From Pedobacter sp. W3I1 (GTDB lineage Bacteria; Bacteroidota; Bacteroidia; Sphingobacteriales; Sphingobacteriaceae), in the NCBI RefSeq assembly GCF_030816015.1, contig NZ_JAUSXN010000001.1, positions 6,076,001 to 6,140,000 on the forward strand: a DNA stretch of 64,000 nucleotides. The letters run 5' to 3'. The notes below the pieces were generated by a model that worked only from the letters and a program-made list of their open reading frames with translations, did not search any database and was not told where the DNA came from. A program made the translations under genes and the position numbers. Positions within the stretch are counted from its first letter, which is position 1. The number at the start of each line of letters is the position of its first letter. Positions 24,683-33,413 of the stretch are shown here, one piece after another.

Positions 24683-26299
24683 ATGAACAAAAAAAAAACT
24701 TACCTCCTCGCCCTCTTAAGCGCATTTTTACTGTGGCTGGCCTGGCCACCAATGCCTTTTACCACGCCATTATTATTAATTGGCCTTGTGCCTTTATTCA
24801 TTGCGCTTAATTCTATTTCAGGCAATGCCGAAAAAAAGCAGGGAAAAAGAATTTTCTTAACGGCAGGCTTAACCTTCTTGGTTTGGAATACTGCATCCAT
24901 TTATTGGGTGTACAATGCCATAAGTGCTTATAATGACCCTGCCATTGCCCTACCCGTTTCTTTAATTCCTTATGGATTAGGTGCTCTGTTAATGACTTTT
25001 GCCTTTTGGTTATACTACAGGTTGGGCAAATACGTAAATAAAAAAGTTGCCTACCTTGGGCTAATTGCCTTTTACATCGCTTTAGAATATTTACAACAAA
25101 CCTGGGATTTAGCTTTCCCCTGGATGACTTTAGGAAATGGGTTGGCAGGAATGCACCAATTGGCGCAATGGTACGATTACACAGGAATATATGGAGGTTC
25201 GTTATGGATACTAGTCAGCAATATTTTAGCATTTGAAGCTTACAAAAAATTCAAATCCCAAACAGGATATTTAAGGTTTAGAACTGCTGGGATTTGGGCT
25301 TTAGTGGTAATTGTTCCCATCAGTATTTCATTAATCAAGTATTTTACCGCCGAGCAAAAAGGTACGCCAAGTAATGTGGTAGTGGTTCAGCCCAATATCG
25401 ATCCTTATCAAAAACTGGAAAATATACCTACTGCTGAGCAGATTAAAATATTAACACACCTATCAGATTCAATCGGGCAGCCGAATACCGAATATTTTAT
25501 CTGGCCGGAAACAGCCATTCCAAATTACGCAGATGAAGATAGAATCCGGAGCAATCCTGATTTCATTAATTTACAAAACTTCTTAAATAAATACAAAAAC
25601 GGAACACTCATTACCGGAATTGAAAGCATAAAAATCTACCAGACTAAGAAAACACTCTCTGCAAAGTACGATTCTCAAAGCAACCAGTATTGGGATAATT
25701 TTAACTCTGCCATGCAGATAGAAAACTCTGCAAATGTTCAATTTTATCATAAATCGAAACTAGTTCCGGGAGCTGAAAAAATGCCTTTCCCTAAAGTGTT
25801 TTCTTTTCTTGATGGTGTATTTTCACAATTAGGAGGTAGCGTAAGCGGATGGGGCTGGCAGGAAAAACCAAGTGTACTTTATGCACAAAGCGGCATTGGT
25901 GCCGCCCCTGTTGTTTGTTACGAAAGTTTATGGGGCGACTGGATTGGTGAGCAGGTTAAAGATGGCGCACAATTTATCGCCATTATTACCAACGATGGCT
26001 GGTGGGGAAATACCTCAGGTAAAGACCAGCATATGATGTATGCTAAACTGAGGGCAATTGAAACCCACCGCGATGTAGCCCGATCAGCAAATACTGGAAT
26101 CTCCTGTTTCATTAATCAACGTGGCGATATTACACAAAGCACCAAATGGTGGACAAGAACGGCTATTAAAGCAAACATTAATTTAAATGACGAGATTACG
26201 TTTTATGTAAAAAGCGGCGATATTATTGCAAAAATACTGAGTGCTTTAGCGGTTATCTTAGCCTTGATTATTCCTTATAGAAAATGGGTAAAAAAATAA
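24683..26299 (+). CDS. lnt: Apolipoprotein N-acyltransferase
   Basis: The 538-residue protein has about six N-terminal membrane helices, a periplasmic nitrilase-type domain from about residue 228 and a last C-terminal helix. The Glu of the triad lies in YFIWPETAIPNYA, the Lys in FYHKSKLVPGAEKMPF and the Cys in PVVCYESLWG. It adds the third acyl chain to the N-terminal cysteine of lipoproteins at the inner membrane. The following small secreted-protein gene overlaps its 3' end by 16 bp and lspA follows. This puts two lipoprotein maturation enzymes in one cluster. Confidence 0.95.
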   Translation: MNKKKTYLLALLSAFLLWLAWPPMPFTTPLLLIGLVPLFIALNSISGNAEKKQGKRIFLTAGLTFLVWNTASIYWVYNAISAYNDPAIALPVSLIPYGLGALLMTFAFWLYYRLGKYVNKKVAYLGLIAFYIALEYLQQTWDLAFPWMTLGNGLAGMHQLAQWYDYTGIYGGSLWILVSNILAFEAYKKFKSQTGYLRFRTAGIWALVVIVPISISLIKYFTAEQKGTPSNVVVVQPNIDPYQKLENIPTAEQIKILTHLSDSIGQPNTEYFIWPETAIPNYADEDRIRSNPDFINLQNFLNKYKNGTLITGIESIKIYQTKKTLSAKYDSQSNQYWDNFNSAMQIENSANVQFYHKSKLVPGAEKMPFPKVFSFLDGVFSQLGGSVSGWGWQEKPSVLYAQSGIGAAPVVCYESLWGDWIGEQVKDGAQFIAIITNDGWWGNTSGKDQHMMYAKLRAIETHRDVARSANTGISCFINQRGDITQSTKWWTRTAIKANINLNDEITFYVKSGDIIAKILSALAVILALIIPYRKWVKK

Positions 26300-26796
26300 A
26301 AACATTGCTTTTACTTCTGGTCATCTTTGGGAGTACAAATACAAATGCTCAAGTTTATTTACATAGTTTAAGCAAACAGTCGAATGCGATGTTGGTAGCT
26401 TATAGTAAATCGGATTATAAAACCCTATTAAAACGTACCCATCCCAAAGTGGCACAAACACTAGGTGGGGCAAAATCGGCAGAGGCAAATTTAAAAACGA
26501 GTATTCAGGCACTTACGGCAAGTGGTTTTTCATTTAAGAACGTCAAGCTTGGCAAGCCTTCCGAAATGATAAAGACTGGTCAAAATTACCAATGCATAAT
26601 TCCACAACTTGCTACAGCAGAAATAAACGGCAAAAAGGCTATCGTTAAAAGCAACCTTTTGTGTATGTCGTACGATGGTGGCAAAAACTGGTATTTTATA
26701 AATGCCGAAAAAAGTCAGGAAGCCTCACTCAGGAAATTAATTCCCGAAATCAGTAAGAAATTGGTTATTCCGCAAACGGAATTCATTCCTCAATAA
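26284..26796 (+). CDS. Small secreted hypothetical protein between lnt and lspA
   Basis: The 170-residue product has a signal peptide (residues 1-22, ending TNAQ). The body resembles a small periplasmic alpha+beta fold with segments YLHSLSKQSNAMLVAYSKSD, HPKVAQTLGGAKSAEANLKT and LCMSYDGGKNWYFINAEK. I recognise no family. The start codon lies inside lnt (overlap of 16 bp) and the stop is 16 bp before lspA, so it is very likely part of the same operon and may relate to the envelope. Confidence 0.72.
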   Translation: MGKKIKTLLLLLVIFGSTNTNAQVYLHSLSKQSNAMLVAYSKSDYKTLLKRTHPKVAQTLGGAKSAEANLKTSIQALTASGFSFKNVKLGKPSEMIKTGQNYQCIIPQLATAEINGKKAIVKSNLLCMSYDGGKNWYFINAEKSQEASLRKLIPEISKKLVIPQTEFIPQ

Positions 26797-26812
26797 ATTT
26801 TAGTTTAAACAA

Positions 26813-27319
26813 ATGAAATACCATAAAAACCTTAGGTGGTCTGTTTTATTATTACTGCTCACCTTAAATTTTGGCTGCGATCAGATTTCTAAAAAAATTG
26901 TGCGTACCGAGATCAGCGATTACGAGCATATCAGCATCATAAAAGACCGTTTTACCTTAACCAAAGTAGAAAATAGCGGGGCATTTTTAAGCCTTGGCGA
27001 TAATATGCCCTATATTTTCAGGCTCATTATTTTAACTGGCTTACCCTTACTTTTTTTAGGCTATGGCTTATATTTCCTGTTTGCCAAACGTAATTTACCA
27101 ATCAGTATGCAAATTGCTTTGTGTTTTCTGATAGGCGGTGGTATCGGCAACCTATATGATCGGATTGTACATGGATCGGTTACCGATTTTATGCATATGG
27201 ATTTTTATATCTTCCAGACAGGTGTTTTTAATTTTGCAGATATTTCGATTATGATTGGCGTAGGAATATTGCTTTTCCAATCGATTAGAAATAATACCCT
27301 AAAACACCAAACAGATTAG
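26813..27319 (+). CDS. lspA: Lipoprotein signal peptidase (signal peptidase II)
   Basis: The 168-residue protein has the four-helix aspartyl protease layout of LspA. Key blocks are FGCDQISKKIVR (D in helix 1), TKVENSGAFLSLG, GGGIGNLYDRIVHGSVTDFM (catalytic Asp) and VFNFADISIMIGVG (second catalytic Asp). It cuts lipoprotein signal peptides before the lipidated cysteine. Coupling with lnt in one unit suits the many lipoproteins encoded in this window. Confidence 0.96.
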   Translation: MKYHKNLRWSVLLLLLTLNFGCDQISKKIVRTEISDYEHISIIKDRFTLTKVENSGAFLSLGDNMPYIFRLIILTGLPLLFLGYGLYFLFAKRNLPISMQIALCFLIGGGIGNLYDRIVHGSVTDFMHMDFYIFQTGVFNFADISIMIGVGILLFQSIRNNTLKHQTD

Positions 27320-27458
27320 GCATAAGACAAGATCGTAATATGCTAATTAAAAATACAAAATAATATATGTTATAATACATATTTGTATTTTTTGTATTAT
27401 ATTTATTCATATAATACTCAATTAAAGCACATTACGATCTAAACCAAAAACCTAAACT

Positions 27459-28208
27459 ATGAAAAACCTATTTAAAAAAACTATGCTGATTGTATTGCTA
27501 TCAGTAGTAGTGATGTCATGTTCGAAGAAAAACGAGCTACCAGCTGATCTGGAAAACGAAACCGGTCAAAATCAAAAAGTTCTTGCCTATATCAAAAATC
27601 TTGGATTTTCAGATGCACAGATTGTAGAAAGTGGGGATAATTACATTGTTGATGGCGACATCGTATTTAGTAAAAATATGGAGGTTCCTGCCGATAATGG
27701 GAAACCGGTAACAGAACAGTATTATAATGGATATATTGTAACCAATAGTACTAACATCCGCGTTAAAATCGATCCCTCGATAAATGGGATGATCAGCGAA
27801 ATCAATTCTGCCATCAACCAATGGAATACAGTACCTAATTCTAAAATCAAATTTGTGATTACAACAGGTACTGTTTATGATATTCTAATTAAAGTAGATA
27901 ATACCATTGGAAGTTCCACGTGTGGACAGGCTTATTTATCAACTTCTAACGGTAAGGCTGGCAATACAGTTTGGATTAACCAGAATCTGATCCAGAACAA
28001 TTCTTTTGCACAACGTACAAGAACCATCACACATGAATTTGGACATACCATTTCATTTAAACACACCAACCAATCTACAACCATTAATGTACCGGGGGTT
28101 GGGGGAACCGATGCATTATCATTAATGAACGGCGGACAATGTGGAAGTGGTGCAACTGTTTTATCAGCAAAGGATAAACAGGCAACTGCGGTATTGTACC
28201 CTTTATAA
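27459..28208 (+). CDS. M57-type (HEIGH) zinc metalloprotease lipoprotein
   Basis: The 249-residue protein has a lipoprotein signal peptide ending VVMSC, with Cys at about residue 21. The C-terminal catalytic domain holds HEFGHTISFKH (about residues 193-203), that is HExxHxxxxxH, the metzincin-like zinc site of dual-action HEIGH (M57) peptidases. The expected Met-turn is in DALSLMNGGQCGS. It is exported and membrane-anchored, and possibly surface-exposed. The astacin-like gene at 34502 has the same lipoprotein-plus-metalloprotease layout. Confidence 0.88.
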   Translation: MKNLFKKTMLIVLLSVVVMSCSKKNELPADLENETGQNQKVLAYIKNLGFSDAQIVESGDNYIVDGDIVFSKNMEVPADNGKPVTEQYYNGYIVTNSTNIRVKIDPSINGMISEINSAINQWNTVPNSKIKFVITTGTVYDILIKVDNTIGSSTCGQAYLSTSNGKAGNTVWINQNLIQNNSFAQRTRTITHEFGHTISFKHTNQSTTINVPGVGGTDALSLMNGGQCGSGATVLSAKDKQATAVLYPL

Positions 28209-28250
28209 TTAAAAATCAGATAAATAACCTAAAAAGATCGTAATGAAAGG

Positions 28251-28283
28251 GAAGCTGTTTCTTTTGAAGCAGCTTCTTTTTTT
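28251..28283 (+). terminator. Intrinsic terminator of the M57 gene
   Basis: GAAGCTG (28251-28257) pairs with CAGCTTC (28270-28276), with an additional inner TTC/GAA pairing, and a T7 run follows. Confidence 0.88.
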
Positions 28284-28410
28284 GGAAAACTTACTCTAAT
28301 AGGATTTGAAAATGATTTTAACACGATAATTTCTTAACAAAGAATTACCGCCATTAAACAAACATATTTTTATCTTTAGATGTTAAACAATCTAAAAATT
28401 AAATCCAATC

Positions 28411-28827
28411 ATGAAAAGAAATGCAACAGCCGTATGGCAAGGTTCTATTAAAGAAGGCAATGGTAACATCACTACACAAAGCACTACTTTAAATAATACT
28501 CAATATTCTTTTAATTCTCGCTTTGCAGAAGGTGTTGGCACAAATCCAGAGGAATTAATTGCTGCTGCGCATGCCGGCTGTTTTACAATGAAGTTATCAG
28601 CTAACTTAACTGAAGCAGGATTTACAGCCGATAAATTGGAAACTAAATGTGAAATTAACCTTGATCCATCTAAAGGTGAAATTGTTGAATCACATTTAAC
28701 CCTAACCGCTACTGTACCTAATTTAACACAGGAAAAGTTTGATGAATTGGTAGCTGATGCAGAAAAAAACTGCCCGATCTCTAAATTATTAAACACCACG
28801 ATTACCGTTGATGCTACTTTAGCATAA
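28411..28827 (+). CDS. OsmC-family peroxiredoxin
   Basis: The 138-residue protein matches OsmC/Ohr-type enzymes. It begins MKRNATAVWQGSIKEGNGNI; the peroxidatic Cys lies in AAHAGCFTMKLSANL (about residue 55) and the resolving Cys in EKNCPISKLLN (about residue 119). These thiols reduce organic hydroperoxides in the cytoplasm. The length and spacing are typical of the OsmC branch. Confidence 0.93.
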   Translation: MKRNATAVWQGSIKEGNGNITTQSTTLNNTQYSFNSRFAEGVGTNPEELIAAAHAGCFTMKLSANLTEAGFTADKLETKCEINLDPSKGEIVESHLTLTATVPNLTQEKFDELVADAEKNCPISKLLNTTITVDATLA

Positions 28828-28854
28828 AATGTAATAAAGGACCTGTAATAGATC

Positions 28855-28932
28855 GTCATTTCGAGCGGAGTGCAACGCAGTTGAGAAATCTTTTAAAGAT
28901 CTCTCATTTCACTGTGCTTCAGTCGAGATGAC
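28855..28932. repeat. Inverted repeat of the GTCATTTCGAGC family
   Basis: The left arm begins GTCATTTCGAGCGGAGTGCA and the right arm ends CAGTCGAGATGAC; they pair imperfectly over about 30 bp, including GAGAAATCT with AGATCTCTC. The copy at 43769 is nearly the same, and a solo left arm is at 17471. Confidence 0.75.
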
Positions 28933-29011
28933 ATCCTCTTTATTTGTTATAATTACAGAAACCAAAAAACTAAGAATAATTAGCTAACTTAGTGTAATCA
29001 TCTAAGTTAAC

Positions 29012-29701
29012 ATGAAAAAATCTCTTTTATTTTTAAGCAGTGTTTTATATCTAAGCGGCTGCGTCAGCTTTACTCACAAAAACTAACAAACCCTTACCAT
29101 TACTTCAAGCAACTATGCCGATAGTATAGATTTTAGTAAACCGATTACCGAAGAGGATTTATTTACAATAGCAAGAACGAGTAGAAGTGAAAAAGTCAGG
29201 GTTATAGCTGTTCAAAATATAAACGATGAATCCAATCTGTTTAACATCGCTTCTTTTGATAAAGATACCGCGGTCGTCAAAATTGCAGTGGGTAAAATGA
29301 ACGATGAATCGAACCTATTTCATGTTGCCAGCTTTAATGAAAATATTGTGATAAGAAAAATTGCTGTTGCTAAAATGCATGATGAATCAAACTTATTTCA
29401 CATCGCTTCCTTTGATAAAGATGCCGCAATAAGAAAAATTGCAGTTATAAAAATGAACGACCAGTCTAATTTATTTCATATTGCCTCTTTTGATAAGGAT
29501 GATACAACAAGAAAATTGGCAGTGAGCAAAATGGATGATCAGGCAAACTTATTTCACATTGCCTGTTTTGATAAAGATGCGGCAACCAGAAAACAAGCTG
29601 TTAGCAAAATGCATGACCATTCTAACTTAAACCACATCATTTCTTTTGAGAAAGAAGCTGAAATAAGGCAGCTTGCTTTAAATCAACTCAACCATAATTA
29701 G
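29012..29701 (+). pseudogene. HEAT-like-repeat lipoprotein interrupted by one stop codon
   Basis: The frame opens at ATG 29012 with a lipoprotein signal peptide (MKKSLLFLSSVLYLSGC) and hits TAA at 29084-29086 as codon 25. It then stays open in the same frame to 29701. Read through, it would be a 229-residue lipoprotein (plus the stop) with six 26-residue units from about codon 66. Units follow AVxKMNDESNLFHIASFDKD with a trailing RKI, the HEAT-like pattern seen in many bacterial scaffold proteins. A CAA-to-TAA change would explain the break. A GTG at 29288 could open a truncated product without a signal peptide. Confidence 0.72.
29207..29674 (+). repeat. Six tandem 78 bp coding repeats
   Basis: Units begin at 29207, 29285, 29363, 29441, 29519 and 29597, each encoding 26 residues with a common NLFHIASFDKD core. 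They are diverged at both DNA and protein level, so they are not a recent slippage array. Confidence 0.85.
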
Positions 29702-29844
29702 ACAGTTTTCTTTTGGCAGTTTTCAATTTATAGTTTAAACTATTGACCGCTTAACCAGTTAATCAAAGCAATTGAACAATTTAAGCAATTAATCGATCAG
29801 CTTTCAAATCTTCCAACATTACAACCTTTCAACTTTCTAACAAC

Positions 29845-31485
29845 CTAAGCCATGTACTTCCCTACAATCGGCATTCTTCTACCCATACCAAATGCTTTTG
29901 GCGATACCCTTAAAATTGGTGGCGTTTGGTAACGTTTAAATTCAGCAATATTTACCATTTTCAGAATCCGCTTCACCAATTCCTCATCAAAACCTTGAGC
30001 AATAATGGCTTTTGAGCCCTGTTTCTTTTCGATGTGCTGATATAATATTTTATCCAGAATTTCATATTCGGGCAACGAATCAGAATCTTTTTGATCAGGC
30101 CTTAACTCTGCTGATGGTGGTTTAACAATGGTATTGACCGGGATAATTTCCCTCTCTTTGTTAATATATCTTGCCAGCTCAAAAACCTGCATTTTATATA
30201 CATCGCCAATCACCCCAATGGCACCGCACATATCACCATACAAGGTACCGTACCCCACTGCACACTCGCTTTTATTCGAGGTATTCAATAAAATATAGCC
30301 AAATTTGTTGCTCATGGCCATATTAATAATCCCACGGATACGGGCCTGAACATTTTCTTCGGCAAGGTTAAAAGGCAGTCCCTTAAAAGCTGGTGCCAGT
30401 ATATGATCAAAAGCTTCTGTAACATCTTTAATTGGCACAATTTCGTGCATACAACCAATATTATTAACCAAATCTAAAGCATCTTGAACAGAATGGTCGG
30501 AAGAGAATTTAGAAGGCATTAAAACGGCCATAACATTCTCCGGGCCTAATGCTCGACAAGCCAAGGCACAAACCACAGCTGAATCAATTCCGCCAGACAG
30601 TCCTAAAACTGCTTTGCTGAAACCAGATTTTCTAAAATAATCTTTTATACCTAAAATCAATGCATCGTGAATCTGCTCGATATCGGTTAATCTTTCCGGT
30701 TGGGGATATTTGTTACGCACGTTTTCAACCTCTTCCAGATCAAAAACCTGAAGATCTTCTTCAAAATACTTCATCTCTGCTTTCATTGTTCCATCAGCAT
30801 CAAAAACCAAAGAACCTCCATCAAAAATAATTTCGGTCTGCGCACCAACCTGGTTTACATAAAATACAGGCAGGTTATACTTTTTTGCATTATTGGCCAA
30901 TACTTTTATGCGTTCATCATCATGGGTATAAGAGAAAGGAGATGCTGCAATATTAATCATGACATCAGGCTGCTCTTTAATTAGCTCATCCATTGGATTT
31001 GACACATACAATGGATTATCGTTGATATTCCACAGATCTTCGCAAATGGTTAAGGCAATTTTTTTACCCTTAAAATCGATACAGTTAAATTGTGTGGCGG
31101 GTTCGAAATAGCGGTATTCATCAAAAACATCGTAAGTTGGCAACAGTGCTTTTTTCACCGTGGCTTTCACTTTTCCGTCTTCAATAAAATAGGCTGCATT
31201 AAACAGATCTTTTCCCTGCAATACCTCATTTTTAATCGGTAGGCCAACAATACAGGCAATATCTGTACAATGTTTGGCTATTTCCTGAGCAGCAGTCTCA
31301 CACAGCGCAATAAACTCATCAAATTCCAAAAAGTCTCTTGGTGGATAACCACAGATAGCCAGCTCGGCAAAAACAACCAAATCAGCCCCTTTATCTTTCG
31401 CCAATCGAATATTTTCGGCTATTTTTTTTGTGTTGGCCTCAAAGTTTCCGATATGGTAATTGAGTTGTGCTAGTGCTATTTTCAT
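29845..31485 (-). CDS. nadE: Glutamine-dependent NAD+ synthetase
   Basis: The 546-residue protein joins an N-terminal nitrilase-type glutaminase to a C-terminal NAD synthetase. In the first domain Glu is in VFAELAICGYP, Lys in VKKALLPTYDVFDEYRYF and Cys in ALTICEDLW. The second domain has the ATP-pyrophosphatase P-loop LGLSGGIDSAVV near residue 296 and NTSNKSECAVGYGTLYGD. It makes NAD+ from deamido-NAD+, ATP and glutamine in the cytoplasm. It is convergent with the upstream repeat-lipoprotein gene. Confidence 0.97.
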   Translation of the reverse strand: MKIALAQLNYHIGNFEANTKKIAENIRLAKDKGADLVVFAELAICGYPPRDFLEFDEFIALCETAAQEIAKHCTDIACIVGLPIKNEVLQGKDLFNAAYFIEDGKVKATVKKALLPTYDVFDEYRYFEPATQFNCIDFKGKKIALTICEDLWNINDNPLYVSNPMDELIKEQPDVMINIAASPFSYTHDDERIKVLANNAKKYNLPVFYVNQVGAQTEIIFDGGSLVFDADGTMKAEMKYFEEDLQVFDLEEVENVRNKYPQPERLTDIEQIHDALILGIKDYFRKSGFSKAVLGLSGGIDSAVVCALACRALGPENVMAVLMPSKFSSDHSVQDALDLVNNIGCMHEIVPIKDVTEAFDHILAPAFKGLPFNLAEENVQARIRGIINMAMSNKFGYILLNTSNKSECAVGYGTLYGDMCGAIGVIGDVYKMQVFELARYINKEREIIPVNTIVKPPSAELRPDQKDSDSLPEYEILDKILYQHIEKKQGSKAIIAQGFDEELVKRILKMVNIAEFKRYQTPPILRVSPKAFGMGRRMPIVGKYMA

Positions 31486-31552
31486 GTTTAATGTATCAAG
31501 TTGTTAAGCAGTATCAAGAAGTTAGTATCAAGTAGCAAGACAAATTCTTCGA

Positions 31553-32227
31553 TTAGAAAAATACGCCGAAATTAAGTGCCAAATAATGATTTTTAACATT
31601 TCTGGCTTTATCTGTTACAATATTAGTAAAACCGTTATTAAAAGTTAAACCGGCAACGATGCTGGTATTGCCCGAAATATCAAATTCGCCGCCACCACCG
31701 ATAATTAATCCGGCACGGTAAAGTTTAATGTTATCAGATACATTTAAGTTATCGCCAACAACCGTACCACCAGTTACAGCATCTTGTTTCGCACTGATAT
31801 TGATTGAATTAGATAATCCAAACTGGCCATACCAGCGTTTTCCATCAGTCTTTACCGTTTTTAGTTTAATGGTTAAAGGCAGGTCTACGTATTGTAGTTT
31901 ATATTTTAAATCGTAAGCTTTTGGTGCTGTACTGCTACTGGTTGCGTAATATGGTAAAACATTGGCCTCAGTACTTTTACCATTAATCGAGGTGATGGTT
32001 AAAGCGGTAGAAAAACTATAATTCGGGGCGAAATTAAAATCGCCAATTAATCCATAAGAAAAGCCTAAAGCTAGTCCGTCTGTTTTTCCCTGTTCGGGTT
32101 TAATCCAACCAAAGGTTGGGGTAGCGGTTAAACCTAACCTAAAGCCATAATTGGTTAAAGGCGAATTTTGCGCCCATGCGCCAAAACTTAAAACAGACAA
32201 AATTAAAATGGTTGATATTCTTTTCAT
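31553..32227 (-). CDS. Porin-family outer-membrane beta-barrel protein
   Basis: I use the ATG at 32227 (224 residues), since MKRISTILILSVLSFGAWAQ is a complete signal peptide. The longer frame would run into the divergent gldB promoter. The mature protein has the pattern of the outer-membrane beta-barrel (PorT-like) family: YGFRLGLTATPTFGWIKPE, FSYGLIGDFNFAPNYSFSTA, LPLTIKLKTVK and YRAGLIIGGGGEFDISGNTS, and it ends in FGVFF. Function unknown. It lies divergent from gldB across a 30 bp spacer. Confidence 0.82.
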   Translation of the reverse strand: MKRISTILILSVLSFGAWAQNSPLTNYGFRLGLTATPTFGWIKPEQGKTDGLALGFSYGLIGDFNFAPNYSFSTALTITSINGKSTEANVLPYYATSSSTAPKAYDLKYKLQYVDLPLTIKLKTVKTDGKRWYGQFGLSNSINISAKQDAVTGGTVVGDNLNVSDNIKLYRAGLIIGGGGEFDISGNTSIVAGLTFNNGFTNIVTDKARNVKNHYLALNFGVFF

Positions 32228-32243
32228 GCTATAGGTGTTTATA

Positions 32244-32251
32244 TATATTTG
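32244..32251 (+). promoter_or_regulatory. -7 box at the gldB start
   Basis: TATATTTG fits TAnnTTTG. It lies six bases before the ATG at 32258, so a transcript from it would be almost leaderless. No TTG -33 element is obvious. Confidence 0.3.
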
Positions 32252-32257
32252 TTCTAC

Positions 32258-33292
32258 ATGATGTATAACGTAAAACATTGGCAAATTTATTTAATTTTTC
32301 TTTTTGCCGTCACATTTATTTCTTGCAGGCAAAGCAACAGGCCCGATGTAAGTAATATACAGGTAAACATTAAAATAGAAAGATTTGATAACGAGCTATT
32401 TGCCGGAAAAAATAAAGATGTAATTGACGTAGATAAACAACTTGCTTCAAAGTATGGTATGTTTTATGACGATTTTATCCACCGGATTTTAGATAGTAAA
32501 TATTCCAATACCGAATCGTTGACCAATTTGTACCGCGATCAGGCTTATACCGATTTAAGCAAAGAAGTAGATAGTGTTTTTCCAAACTTAAAAGTACAGG
32601 AAGAGGGATTAAACGAAACTTTTAAATACATTAAATACTATTATCCAAAAGCTAAAATTCCAAAATTTATTTCTTTTGCTTCAGGTTTTGCTTATCAAAT
32701 GCCAGTGGGCAATCACTATTTGGGGATTGGTTTGGATATGTTTCTGGGCAAAGACAGCAAATTTTATAGGGCCATAGTGCAAAGTGTACCCTTATACCTT
32801 TCGAGGAGGTTTGCACCTGAGTATATTGTGCCTCGTGTGGCGGAAACATATGCCCACGAAGAACTTTTTGCTGAACCTGATGATAATAGGACCCTGTTGT
32901 CTAAAATGATTTTCCAGGGAAAGGTTTTATACTTTCTTGATCAGGTTTTGCCCCAAAACTTAGGCGATTCTATCAAAATCGGATATACCCAACAGCAATT
33001 AGACTGGGCACAAAATTTTGAAGGAGATATTTGGGCATATTTTTTAGAGAACAATTACCTGTATGAAACCGACTACCAAAAAATCCAGGTATTTTTAGCT
33101 GAAGGACCTTTTACCCCAGGTTTAGGCGAAAATAGAGATTCGGCACCAAAGTTGGGTGTATGGATGGGTTGGCAAATTGTTAAGAAATATATGAAAGCAC
33201 ATCCTGATGTTACTTTGCAACAGTTAATGGCAGATCATGATGCGCAGAAGATTTTAAATCAATCGAAGTATAAACCCAAACAACAGAGATAG
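32258..33292 (+). CDS. gldB: Gliding-motility-associated lipoprotein GldB
   Basis: I start at the ATG at 32258 (or 32261); the frame also has a TTG at 32249. The roughly 344-residue product has a lipoprotein signal (LFAVTFISC) and the GldB signature blocks IKIERFDNELFAG, YGMFYDDFIHRIL, HYLGIGLDMFLGKDSKFY, RRFAPEYIVPRVAETYAHEE and PGLGENRDSAPKLGVWMGWQ. GldB is required for gliding and the type IX secretion machinery in Flavobacterium; in non-gliding relatives it persists with unclear function. No gldC follows here. Confidence 0.93.
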   Translation: MMYNVKHWQIYLIFLFAVTFISCRQSNRPDVSNIQVNIKIERFDNELFAGKNKDVIDVDKQLASKYGMFYDDFIHRILDSKYSNTESLTNLYRDQAYTDLSKEVDSVFPNLKVQEEGLNETFKYIKYYYPKAKIPKFISFASGFAYQMPVGNHYLGIGLDMFLGKDSKFYRAIVQSVPLYLSRRFAPEYIVPRVAETYAHEELFAEPDDNRTLLSKMIFQGKVLYFLDQVLPQNLGDSIKIGYTQQQLDWAQNFEGDIWAYFLENNYLYETDYQKIQVFLAEGPFTPGLGENRDSAPKLGVWMGWQIVKKYMKAHPDVTLQQLMADHDAQKILNQSKYKPKQQR

Positions 33293-33413
33293 TTATCAGT
33301 TTGCGGTTTCTAGTTATCAGTTTAAGTTCGCAGGCAAAAAAAAAATAACAATACAACAATTAACAGTAAAATCGATCAGTTGAACTTTTAATTAATCATC
33401 CTAAATTAAATCT

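Noticed and set aside
29207..29674. TPR or leucine-rich repeats
   Set aside because: Unit length is 26 residues without the TPR W/G/A/P pattern or LxxLxL core; HEAT-like helices fit better.
32228..32284. Extended start for the porin-family gene
   Set aside because: The extra codons overlap the gldB start region; ATG 32227 opens a complete signal peptide.
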